Source: Micromonospora_E sp048060115
GTDB lineage: Bacteria > Actinomycetota > Actinomycetes > Mycobacteriales > Micromonosporaceae
Assembly (NCBI RefSeq): GCF_048060115.1
Contig: NZ_JBHMIM010000030.1
Location: 1-64,000 of the forward strand
Length of the DNA: 64,000 nt
Direction of reading: 5' to 3'
Below the pieces are notes generated by a model. The model had not been told where the DNA came from, searched no databases, and worked only from the letters and a program-made list of their open reading frames with translations. A program made the position numbers and the translations under genes. This document shows, piece by piece, positions 1 to 7,151 of the stretch; the stretch's first letter is position 1; each line of letters opens with the position of its first letter.

Positions 1-72
1 GATTCCCACACATCTTGACCGTTCCGGACACCGCGCCCGGTGATCAGAGCCTTACCCGGAAAGGCTCATTGA

Positions 73-423
73 ATGGTGAGTTCCTCAGGTGATCCTGCCT
101 GGCGCGTGCGCGGTTCCTGGGCGTACTGGCGCGCGTTGATCATAATGCGGCTTTTTCTTCTTGCCTTCTTGGCTGTATTTGCCGTGATTCTGGCGCTGTT
201 GCTGGGAGGGCCAGCAGAGGTGCTGAGGCCAATATTTTTTGGACTGATCTTGGTGGTCGGTTTCGGAATCTTCCTGGGGCTGTTTTCTGTCCGTCCGGTG
301 CACCGCCGCATTGAAGAAACGCCGTACTTTGCGGACATGGACGTCTTTGAACGTGGGCCCAAGCTGTTCGGCATGGTCGCGGTTGACCTTTTTGCCCTGA
401 AGAGGTGGCGGCCCGGGCCCTGA
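73..423 (+). CDS. Small membrane protein of unknown function
   Basis: The 116-residue product has two hydrophobic segments, roughly residues 25-47 and 49-70, followed by a charged C-terminal tail, so it is probably a small inner-membrane protein. A purine-rich GGAAAGG lies about 8 nt before the ATG. A second in-frame ATG at 145 sits exactly at the first membrane helix and could be the true start. The base composition is clearly lower in G+C than the neighbours, with T-rich codons such as TTT and CTT in the helices. That may reflect hydrophobic content or recent transfer. I do not recognise a family. Confidence 0.6.
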   Translation: MVSSSGDPAWRVRGSWAYWRALIIMRLFLLAFLAVFAVILALLLGGPAEVLRPIFFGLILVVGFGIFLGLFSVRPVHRRIEETPYFADMDVFERGPKLFGMVAVDLFALKRWRPGP

Positions 424-567
424 GCTGTCGGGCTTGACCGCAGTGGGCTGCGGTCGGTCGCTGGGACGCGCGCATCGCAATCGAAAGCCGAGGCTGCTCG
501 CCGGGAGTGTTGACCCCCGGGGCGCAGCTTCCCGGATCTCCCGTCCAGTGTCCCCGGGCAGGGGTTG

Positions 568-585
568 CCGGACCCCTGGGTCCGG
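568..585. terminator. Hairpin between convergent genes
   Basis: CCGGACCC and GGGTCCGG face each other with almost no spacer, forming a stable stem. It lies in the roughly 265-base gap between a plus-strand gene ending at 423 and a minus-strand gene ending at 690, so it may serve as a bidirectional terminator. No U-tract follows. Nothing else in this gap looks coding. Confidence 0.35.
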
Positions 586-689
586 ATGCCGGCCACGGGT
601 TCGGACCTCGGATCACGGGGATGGGATCCGGGCGTCCGTTCTGGTCCGGCTAGCGGGGAGCGGTGGGGAATGCTGCGCCCCGGGGGCGC

Positions 690-965
690 CTATCGGGGTC
701 CGGCCGGGTACCCAAGGTCTACCGTGGTGACCGCGCCGGGCCGGCGCAGCGCATCCTTGTATGCCCGTACGCTGACCGCCTTGCCGTCGCGGTCAGGCTC
801 GTCAGGGTCGATTTCCCAGCCGTCTATCCGCACCCACGAGTGTTCCTCGGGCGACGGCCAGATCTCGGTCACGCGGAGTCGGATGGGGCGGGTGGCGTCC
901 ACGTGGTCACATTGCCGCAGCGCCACCAGATCACCGGGGCACACCAGCGGGGTCGGCTCAGGCAT
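690..965 (-). CDS. Hypothetical protein
   Basis: The 91-residue acidic protein has no signal peptide or membrane segment. Its ATG overlaps the stop of the upstream gene by 8 bases (ATGCCTGA), which indicates translational coupling. The composition, with many Asp, Glu and Trp residues (SWVRIDGWEIDP near the middle), looks like a genuine soluble protein. I recognise no family. Its position opposite an XRE-DUF397 pair suggests an accessory locus, as this type of arrangement is common on actinomycete mobile or variable islands (inference). Confidence 0.6.
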   Translation of the reverse strand: MPEPTPLVCPGDLVALRQCDHVDATRPIRLRVTEIWPSPEEHSWVRIDGWEIDPDEPDRDGKAVSVRAYKDALRRPGAVTTVDLGYPAGPR

Positions 966-1473
966 CGTCGAGGGCTCCGTACGACTCTGCGGTTTCGTCC
1001 TTGTCGTCGTGCGGGTAGCCGGCGGGCATCAGTCCGGACAGGTGCAGGACGGCGCGGATTCGTCGGGCGTTCGCCGGCTCCCACCGGTCTAGGATCGCGA
1101 TCGCCCGCAGGAACGGCCGGCACGGCCCGGGGACGCCGCCGCATCGGTGGCATTCGCCGGTGGTCCGGTTCGGCAGGTGGGTGCGGGCGGTCGAGTTCGC
1201 GTCGTGGATCGCCCGGGACAGCGCGGGGGAGCGGGCCGCCCGGCCGGTGCGGTCCGCGCTCCGGGCGTCGTCGACCGCACCGTACGGGGCGGCAGCCACG
1301 CCGCGCGCGCCGGCGAGCTGGAACCGCCCGTCCTGATCGGGGTCGGTCTCCCCGGGGGTCCGCTTCGGCAGCGGCGGCCGGCCCGGTGTGGGTTCCGCAT
1401 CGTCCGCTGCTTTGAACGTGATGTACCGGGCGAGGCGGGGAGTCCCGCCTATGCCGTCATTCCTGATCACCAT
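958..1473 (-). CDS. Hypothetical protein with a Cys cluster
   Basis: The 171-residue product is placed at the ATG at 1473 because GGAGG lies 5 nt upstream. An open frame continues further but has no better ribosome site. The first 100 residues are low-complexity (Pro, Arg, Ala) and probably disordered. The C-terminal half has ECHRCGGVPGPC near residues 107-118, a possible metal-binding cluster, followed by a helical stretch (FLRAIAILDRWEPANARRI). No family is recognised. It overlaps the following gene by 8 bases and is divergent from the XRE regulator at 1659. Confidence 0.6.
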   Translation of the reverse strand: MVIRNDGIGGTPRLARYITFKAADDAEPTPGRPPLPKRTPGETDPDQDGRFQLAGARGVAAAPYGAVDDARSADRTGRAARSPALSRAIHDANSTARTHLPNRTTGECHRCGGVPGPCRPFLRAIAILDRWEPANARRIRAVLHLSGLMPAGYPHDDKDETAESYGALDDA

Positions 1474-1658
1474 TTCTCCTCCGAGCGAAGTCGACTGTGG
1501 TGTTCGCCGACTTCCACCCTGGACTATCAGCCCCCCACCACAGAAGATGGGGGAAGCCCGGGAGCGACCAGGTGGCAATTGATCAACGCGGGTGACTCCG
1601 GGGAATGTCCGGCACCGGTCAGTGGTGCGCAGTGATGAATTGAGGGACGTGAAAGGCT

Positions 1659-2444
1659 ATGTCTGCGAGCGAGTATCTGGTAGAGGACCTCCGTCGCGTC
1701 CGAGAGATGCTGGGGCTCACCCAGGAGTCCTGGGGCGAGCGCCTGCACTTCTCGGCGTCGCACGTCGGGGCGGTGGAGCGTGGCGAGCGGCCGGCGCTGC
1801 CGGACTACCTCGGGGCGGTGGACCGGGTGTACGGCACCGCGTTTATGAAGTTCTACCGGGAGTTCATCCGTGGCGAGTGGACCCCGGTGTGGTACCGCCC
1901 GTTCGTCGAGTACGAGGGACGGGCGAAACTGCTGCGGATCTTCCAACCGATGGTGATGCCCGGACTGTTGCAGACCGAGGCGTACGCACGTGCCCTGTTG
2001 CAGGCGCTCAACACCAAGCCGGAGGAGCTTGAGCCGACCCTGGCCGCCCGACTGGACCGGCAGGAAATCGTCACCCGGGCCACCAACGCCTGCCGACTGG
2101 TGGTGGTCCTCGACGAGATCGTGTTACGCCGTTCGGTGGGTGGGCCGGAGGTGATGCGCGACCAGTTGAAGGCGATCGCCGACGCCAACCAGCGGCAGAA
2201 CGTGCAGGTGCACATCGTGCCGTTCACCACCGGAGGCTATCCCGGGGTGCTCGGGCCGATGGTGCTCGCGACCGTGGACGGCCGGACGGTCGGCTTCCTC
2301 GAAGGCCACCTGGAAGGACGGTTGATCGAGGCCACGGATGCCACCGAGGCGCTGGAAGAGGACTGGGAGACGATCCGGGGGTACGCTCTGCCCGGCCAGC
2401 AGTCCCACGAGATGATCATGGAGGCGATCGAGACATGGAGCTGA
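1659..2444 (+). CDS. XRE-family regulator with DUF5753 domain
   Basis: This is a helix-turn-helix regulator of the actinobacterial XRE/DUF5753 type. Residues about 8-45 form the HTH (RRVREMLGLTQESWGERL, then the recognition helix around SASHVGAVERGERPAL). The DUF5753 region follows, with the typical PGLLQTEAYARALL near residue 108 and HIVPF near 187. The length of 261 residues is slightly short for the family (about 280). The end overlaps the DUF397 gene by 10 bases, the usual partner arrangement. Such pairs (for example SCO4441/SCO4442 in Streptomyces coelicolor) influence development and antibiotic production. The DNA target here is unknown. Confidence 0.92.
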   Translation: MSASEYLVEDLRRVREMLGLTQESWGERLHFSASHVGAVERGERPALPDYLGAVDRVYGTAFMKFYREFIRGEWTPVWYRPFVEYEGRAKLLRIFQPMVMPGLLQTEAYARALLQALNTKPEELEPTLAARLDRQEIVTRATNACRLVVVLDEIVLRRSVGGPEVMRDQLKAIADANQRQNVQVHIVPFTTGGYPGVLGPMVLATVDGRTVGFLEGHLEGRLIEATDATEALEEDWETIRGYALPGQQSHEMIMEAIETWS

Positions 2445-2620
2445 CCGAGGCGCGTTGGCGCAAGAGCACCAAGTCCGACTCGGCGAACTGTGTCGAGGTG
2501 GCCGACAATCTTCCCGGCCGCGTCTACGTCCGGGACACCAAGGACCGCGACGGCGGCTCGTTGGCGTTCGCCCCGTCGTCCTGGTCGACCTTCGTCGAGC
2601 TGGCCAAGACGTACGCCTGA
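2435..2620 (+). CDS. DUF397 domain protein
   Basis: This 61-residue protein shows the DUF397 signature: W-R-K-S near the N-terminus (ARWRKSTKS), NCVEVA, the V-RDTKD segment and F..SSW..F at the end. DUF397 proteins are encoded next to XRE/DUF5753 regulators and probably act as their small partners. The pairing has been compared with toxin-antitoxin modules, but biochemical activity is not established. The start codon lies within the end of the regulator gene, so the two are translationally coupled. A strong terminator follows at 2657. Confidence 0.93.
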   Translation: MELTEARWRKSTKSDSANCVEVADNLPGRVYVRDTKDRDGGSLAFAPSSWSTFVELAKTYA

Positions 2621-2656
2621 GCCCACACCGATCCGCTTTCCGTAGGCAGAGCACAC

Positions 2657-2700
2657 AGAGCCCCGGGACCCCGCCCCAGTTGTAAGGGTCCCGGGGCTCT
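2657..2700 (+). terminator. Strong hairpin terminator of XRE-DUF397 operon
   Basis: A perfect 15-bp inverted repeat (arms 2657-2671 and 2686-2700, starting AGAGCCCCGGGACCC) encloses a 14-nt loop. It begins 37 bases after the DUF397 stop. No U-run follows, as is common for actinobacterial terminators. Confidence 0.75.
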
Positions 2701-2711
2701 CTGCCGCTCGT

Positions 2712-2766
2712 GAGGTGACGCTGACGCACGTTAAATCGGCGAAATAGCGTGCGTCAGCGTCACCTC
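2712..2766. repeat. Perfect 19-bp palindrome with AT-rich loop
   Basis: Arms GAGGTGACGCTGACGCACG (2712-2730) and its exact complement (2748-2766) flank a 17-nt AT-rich loop. It lies only 11 bases beyond the preceding hairpin and 13 bases from the end of the minus-strand tetR gene. It could act as that gene's terminator, so the convergent pair has two back-to-back stem-loops. The length and perfection resemble the mobile palindromes at 40393 and 61206, although the sequence differs. Confidence 0.6.
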
Positions 2767-2779
2767 GACGACGTCAATC

Positions 2780-3373
2780 TCAGCCGGCCGGGTCGCGCAG
2801 GATCGCCGCGAACGTGTCGCGGATCAAGTCGTCCGTCGGGGCATCCAGGCCGAGTTTCGTCAGGCCGCCGGTGAGGCGCAAGGTCGTCAGGCCGTGAACG
2901 GTGCACCAGATGGTGCGGGCCAGGGTGGTGGCGGACTGACCGGCGGGCAGGAAGCCCGCTCCTTGCGCCTCGGTCACCGCCCCCACCAGGGGTGCGAAGG
3001 TGTCGGACCGTACCTCGGCCCACGACCAGTGTCGGAACATCATGCCGAAGATCGCATTGTTCTCCTCGGCGAAGCGCAGGTACGCGGCGACCAGGCGGAT
3101 GATGCGGTCGGCCGGGTCACTCGCCTGCGCGGCGGCGGCGCGCTGAGCGGCACCGAAGGTGTCGTACCCCTCGTCGCGCAGCGCGGACAGCAGCGCCTCG
3201 CGGTCGGTGAAGTGCCGGTACGGCGCCGCGGAGCTGACGCCGACCCGCCGGGCCAACTCGTTGAGGCTGAAGCCCTCCGCTCCGCGTTCGGCCAGCAACT
3301 CCCGGGCGCCGTCCAGCAGCGCCTCCCGTAGCGCTCCGTGGTGGTACGTCCGGCGAATCGCTCCAGCTGGCAT
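2780..3373 (-). CDS. TetR/AcrR-family regulator
   Basis: The 197-residue protein starts with a TetR HTH (residues about 8-60: REALLDGARELLAERGAEGF, SLNELARRVGVSSAAPYRHF). The C-terminal ligand domain resembles the WHG-type TetR_C class (FGMMFRHWSWAEV, TIWCTVHGLTTLRL). It is divergent from the DUF2306 membrane protein, with only 80 bp between them, so it most likely represses that gene and itself. The ATG has no clear ribosome site, and TACAAT on this strand at 3414-3419 is a candidate -10. Confidence 0.92.
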   Translation of the reverse strand: MPAGAIRRTYHHGALREALLDGARELLAERGAEGFSLNELARRVGVSSAAPYRHFTDREALLSALRDEGYDTFGAAQRAAAAQASDPADRIIRLVAAYLRFAEENNAIFGMMFRHWSWAEVRSDTFAPLVGAVTEAQGAGFLPAGQSATTLARTIWCTVHGLTTLRLTGGLTKLGLDAPTDDLIRDTFAAILRDPAG

Positions 3374-3436
3374 GTTGACGACATTAACATCGGGTCGTAT
3401 GTTGACGTCGCTTACATTGTAAATGGCACTTACATA
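3372..3436. promoter_or_regulatory. Divergent promoter/operator region of tetR and DUF2306 gene
   Basis: This short AT-rich region contains two copies of ATGTTGACG (3372 and 3399), a TGTT-N9-AACA element and the odd palindrome TTACATTGTAA (3412-3422). For the rightward gene, TTGACG (3375-3380) and TATGTT (3398-3403) are spaced by 17 bp. These overlapping repeats are the best candidate binding sites for the divergent TetR protein. This is inferred from position only. Confidence 0.45.
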
Positions 3437-3453
3437 CTTGCCAGGGGGCGGTC

Positions 3454-4206
3454 ATGGGCGACACGGCAGTGGCGGCGGCACCACCGGGGCGGACAACCGG
3501 CGGCAGACCGGCGCGGCGGTCTCGTACCGGCTGGACGGTGGTGCTGCTCACCTCACTCGCGATCGCGGGATTCTCGCTGTCCACCTATGCCAGCGCCGAC
3601 CTACGCGCCCTCGCCGACGATGGTGCCGGGTTGGCCGGCACCTACGTGGACGCGCCGCTGCCGGTCCGGCTGGCGCTCTACGTCCACGTCGCCCTCGGAT
3701 CGCTCGCGCTGCTGCTCGGGCCGTGGCAGTTCTCCCACCGGCTGCGCCGCCGCTGGCCGGTGGCGCATCGCTCGGTCGGCGTGGCGTATCTGCTCACCGT
3801 CGGCGTCGCGGCGGCGTGCGCGCTGGTGATACTGCCGTTCAACCACGCCCGGATGGTTGGCTTCTTCGGGTTCGGCGCACTGGCGCTGCTCTGGGCGTAC
3901 ACGGCGTGGCGGGGGTTCGACACCGCACGGCGGCGGGACCTGCGTCAGCACCAGTCCTGGATGTTCCGCAACTACGCGTTGACGTTCGCCGCCGTCACGC
4001 TGCGCTCGTGGGTCGGCCTGCTCATCGTCGTCCAGTTGCCGTTCGCCGGGCCGGACGCGGATCCGGATCTGCTGTTCGAGACCGCCTACGCCGCCGTGCC
4101 GTTCCTGTGCTGGTTGCCCAACGTGATCGTCGCCGAGTGGCTGATCCGCCGACGCGGGCTGCCCTCGTACCGCCTCGTCGACCCGAAGCCTGTGGATCAG
4201 GGCTGA
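3454..4206 (+). CDS. DUF2306 membrane protein
   Basis: The 250-residue protein has about six hydrophobic segments and the DUF2306 landmarks: H-V-A-L-G near residue 78, then GPWQFSHRLRRRWPVAHRSVG around residues 89-110, and HQSWMFRNYALTFAA around 168. DUF2306 is a predicted membrane family of unknown function with conserved histidines that suggest metal or heme binding. GGGGGCGG precedes the ATG. Its 3' end overlaps the convergent MFS gene by 10 bp. Regulation by the adjacent TetR is likely. Confidence 0.88.
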   Translation: MGDTAVAAAPPGRTTGGRPARRSRTGWTVVLLTSLAIAGFSLSTYASADLRALADDGAGLAGTYVDAPLPVRLALYVHVALGSLALLLGPWQFSHRLRRRWPVAHRSVGVAYLLTVGVAAACALVILPFNHARMVGFFGFGALALLWAYTAWRGFDTARRRDLRQHQSWMFRNYALTFAAVTLRSWVGLLIVVQLPFAGPDADPDLLFETAYAAVPFLCWLPNVIVAEWLIRRRGLPSYRLVDPKPVDQG

Positions 4207-5549
4207 TCCTGGCGCACCGAATTGGTGACTGTGACCATCGGGACCGAGCTGTCAGCACCTTTTACGGGTTCGCCTGGCTGGTCGCGGTCTTCCTGTCCAC
4301 CACGCCGCGATCGGTACGCCCTGAACATCGCGACACCTGCCGCCGCCGCGCCGAAGGCCAGAGTCAGCACGGCCGAGGCGACGATGGTGGGTTGGGCGCC
4401 GACTGCGGTGATCAGCGGCCCGCCGGCCATGGTCCCGAGTGGCACGGACAGGGTCACGATGGCGGCGTACGCGGCGAGCACCGGTGCCCTCATGGTGCCG
4501 TCGGTCGACTGTTGCAGCAGGGCCATCGTGGTGGCGGGGAACGGTGCCCAGATCAGTCCGCCGACCGCGAACGCGGCAAGGGCGAGGCCGGTGGGTGCGC
4601 CGAGGCCGAGTGGCAGCAGCGCCGCACCCCAGCCGAGCACGATGGCGATCGTGGTCGGCCACAGCGGCCAGCGGCGGAGGTAGCCGGCGGCGAAGCCGCC
4701 GACGATCGCTCCGACCGCGAACACCGTCCAGAACGCGGCGAGGGCTCCGGCCGAGCCGCCGAGTGCCTGTACGGCGTGGATCGGGAGCGCCACCTGCACC
4801 GGCCCGTAGAGGAAGAAGAATCCGAAGGTAAGGCCGGCCAGGCCGAGCAGGGTGCGGTCGCGCCAGATCGCGGTGAAGCCGGCCAGGCTGGACGCCTGCC
4901 GCTGCTCGATCGGGGCCCGGGCCGTTCTCGGCACGGCGAGCAGGTAGGTGATCGCGAGGACGGCGAAGGTCGCGGCGGTGACGGCGATGACGAGGACGGG
5001 ACCGCCGACCCCGATGAGAATCGCCGCCAATGCCGGGCCGACCAGCATCGACGCCTCGGCGAACAGGCCGATGAGCGCATTGCCCGCCAGGCGGTGTTCC
5101 TGCGGCAGCAGTTCGGCGATGAGGGTGAACCGGCCCGCCGAGCCCCAGGACCGCAACAGCGAGGAAAGGCCCAGCAGCAGGGCGTACAGCGCGATGTCGA
5201 GTGCTCCGGCGAGGTAGACCACTGGGATCATCGCCAGTACCACCGCCCGCAGGACCGCGTCCCACGCCGCCAGTTGGGCACCACTGCGGCCGTTCAGCAG
5301 CCGGCCGAACAGCACGGTGCCGAGCGCACCCGGCAGCGTGTATGCGGCGACCGCCACCGCCACCCAGACCCCGGCACTGCGCTCTGGCGCCAACTGGATC
5401 GCGAGCCAACTGACCGCGAGCAGGCTCATGCCCTCGCCCACATACGACAGAGCGAACCCCGGAAGTAGCCGCCGCAGAACCCGGTGCCTGACCACCGGCC
5501 AGTAGGGCGACGACCGAACGAGCGACGGCAGGGCTTCCCGAACGGCCAT
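4197..5549 (-). CDS. MFS transporter (MFS_3/enterobactin-exporter-like)
   Basis: This 450-residue protein has about 12 predicted transmembrane segments and resembles the MFS_3 group of efflux proteins (LLPGFALSYVGEGMSLLAVSWLAIQL at the start, then GRLLNGRSGAQLAAWDAVLR at the loop 2-3 position). Substrate is unknown. I place the start at the ATG at 5549 (MAVREALP), where the membrane topology begins. The frame stays open far upstream, but that part overlaps the next MFS gene antisense and has no transporter features. The cytosolic C-terminal tail is hydrophilic. Confidence 0.9.
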   Translation of the reverse strand: MAVREALPSLVRSSPYWPVVRHRVLRRLLPGFALSYVGEGMSLLAVSWLAIQLAPERSAGVWVAVAVAAYTLPGALGTVLFGRLLNGRSGAQLAAWDAVLRAVVLAMIPVVYLAGALDIALYALLLGLSSLLRSWGSAGRFTLIAELLPQEHRLAGNALIGLFAEASMLVGPALAAILIGVGGPVLVIAVTAATFAVLAITYLLAVPRTARAPIEQRQASSLAGFTAIWRDRTLLGLAGLTFGFFFLYGPVQVALPIHAVQALGGSAGALAAFWTVFAVGAIVGGFAAGYLRRWPLWPTTIAIVLGWGAALLPLGLGAPTGLALAAFAVGGLIWAPFPATTMALLQQSTDGTMRAPVLAAYAAIVTLSVPLGTMAGGPLITAVGAQPTIVASAVLTLAFGAAAAGVAMFRAYRSRRGGQEDRDQPGEPVKGADSSVPMVTVTNSVRQDQP

Positions 5550-5747
5550 CCCGAAAGCATTCCAATACCGTCGGTCACACCGCCAGTAGGTTCGCGCCCA
5601 GCGGAACCCGGACCCGAGCCGCCTCGCCGGACATGCCCAGTTGGTGGGGGAGGGTGACCACGCCCTCGGTCGGGTCGGCTGGGCATTCCCCTCGGCTGAC
5701 GGTGGCCCGCGCACCGACCGACGGCGCGCTGACCCATACTCATCGGC

Positions 5748-7151
5748 ATGTCGGTGACCGGTGGGCGGGCGCATCGCATCTACAGCGTCGTCGTGTTCAT
5801 CGTGCTCGCCTCGCTGGACAACGTGGCGATCGGCCTGGTCCCGCCGCTGTACGGCAGCATCGCCGACACGTACGCCGTACCGGAGGGGGCGATCGGGGCG
5901 GTTACCGCCGCGACCTTCCTGGTCGCCGCGATCGCCGCGGTCGGCTGGGCGTACGTCGGCGACCACGGCAACCGCAAACCGCTGCTGATGGCCGGCACGG
6001 TGATCTGGGGCCTCGGCGCGGCCGGTACCGCCCTCGCCGGCAGCTATCCGCTGTTCTGCGCCGCGCAGCTGGTCGCCGCTGTCGGCCTCGGCGCGGTCGC
6101 CTCGGTCGGCTTCTCGGTGGTCAGCGATCTGATCACCCCCGGCCGGCGGGGCCTGGTGATGAGCTTCTGGGGGCTGTCGCAGGGCGTCGGCACGCTCGCC
6201 GGCACCCTGCTCGGCGGGCTGCTCGGGCACGCCGACTGGCGTCGGCCGTTTCTGGTTCTCGGCGCGGCCGGGCTGGTCGCGACGGTCGCGTACCTGTTCA
6301 CCTACGACGTGCGGCGTGGGCAGAGCGAGCCCGAGTTGGCCGGTCGGTTCGCCACCGGCGGCGAGTACGAGCACCGGATCAGCCGGGCCGACCTGCCGAC
6401 GATCGCCAGGCGGCGGACCAACATTTGGCTGGTGTCGCAGGGGCTCACCGCGCAGATCGCGTTCGGTTCGCTGGTGTGGCTGCCGGCGCTGTTCCGGGCC
6501 CGCGCCGAGGACCAGGGTTACACCGCCGGTACGGCGATCATCGTCGGCAGTGTCTTCGCCACGTTGTTCCAGCTCGGCGGGGCGTTGTCGATCGTCGGTG
6601 GACTCGTCGGCGACCGGCTGCAACGGCGTACCCCTCGGGGTCGGGCCCTGGTCGCGGCGGTCGGCATCCTCGCGGCGGTGCCGTTCTACCTGGTGTTGTT
6701 TTTCGTCCCGATGCGGATCGAGGTACCGGACGGTGCCGGCGCGGGTGCGGTGACCGCCGCCGTGCTGCGCGGCGTGCTGACCGAGCCGACGATCGGGTTG
6801 AGCTTCCTGACCGCCCTGCTCGCCCTGGCGTTGACCTCAGCGAATTCGCCGAACTGGTTCGCGTTGATCGCCGATGTCAACCCGCCGGAGCATCGGGGCA
6901 CCGTCTACAGCCTCGGCAACCTGGTCAACGGGGTCGGTCGGGCGACCGGCAACGCGTTGCTGCCGGTCGCCCTGCGGGCGGTCGGTGGGGTGGTCCCGCC
7001 GCCGCTGAACTACGCGGTCGGGCTCGCCGTCTTCCAGCTGTTCTTCATCCCGACCGGGATCATGTACTGGCTGGCGTCGCGGACCACCCCGCGCGACATC
7101 GCCGACGTGCACGCCCTGCTCACCGAGCGCGCCGCCGGGCCCAGGCCGTGA
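5748..7151 (+). CDS. MFS transporter (spinster/sugar-phosphate type)
   Basis: This 467-residue member of the major facilitator superfamily has the loop 2-3 motif in GWAYVGDHGNRKPLLMAG (near residue 67) and ARR.TN plus a second-half motif in VGGLVGDRLQRRTPRGR. The pattern SVGFSVVSDLITPGRRG resembles spinster-like transporters. Substrate is unknown. It is divergent from the other MFS gene by about 200 bp, a gap in which I see no gene. The last 32 bp overlap the 3' end of the convergent GH13 gene. Confidence 0.92.
   Translation: MSVTGGRAHRIYSVVVFIVLASLDNVAIGLVPPLYGSIADTYAVPEGAIGAVTAATFLVAAIAAVGWAYVGDHGNRKPLLMAGTVIWGLGAAGTALAGSYPLFCAAQLVAAVGLGAVASVGFSVVSDLITPGRRGLVMSFWGLSQGVGTLAGTLLGGLLGHADWRRPFLVLGAAGLVATVAYLFTYDVRRGQSEPELAGRFATGGEYEHRISRADLPTIARRRTNIWLVSQGLTAQIAFGSLVWLPALFRARAEDQGYTAGTAIIVGSVFATLFQLGGALSIVGGLVGDRLQRRTPRGRALVAAVGILAAVPFYLVLFFVPMRIEVPDGAGAGAVTAAVLRGVLTEPTIGLSFLTALLALALTSANSPNWFALIADVNPPEHRGTVYSLGNLVNGVGRATGNALLPVALRAVGGVVPPPLNYAVGLAVFQLFFIPTGIMYWLASRTTPRDIADVHALLTERAAGPRP

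Noticed and set aside
434..730. 98-residue frame in the left intergenic region
   Set aside because: No ribosome site, Arg/Gly/Pro-rich, overlaps the end of the minus-strand gene at 690.
3423..5468. 681-residue plus-strand frame across the minus-strand MFS gene
   Set aside because: Arg/Gly/Asp-rich composition without domains; it is a high-GC shadow of real genes on both strands.
5550..6623. Upstream extension of the minus-strand MFS gene to an 808-residue frame
   Set aside because: The extra part is antisense to the second MFS transporter, is low-complexity, and the transporter topology begins at 5549.
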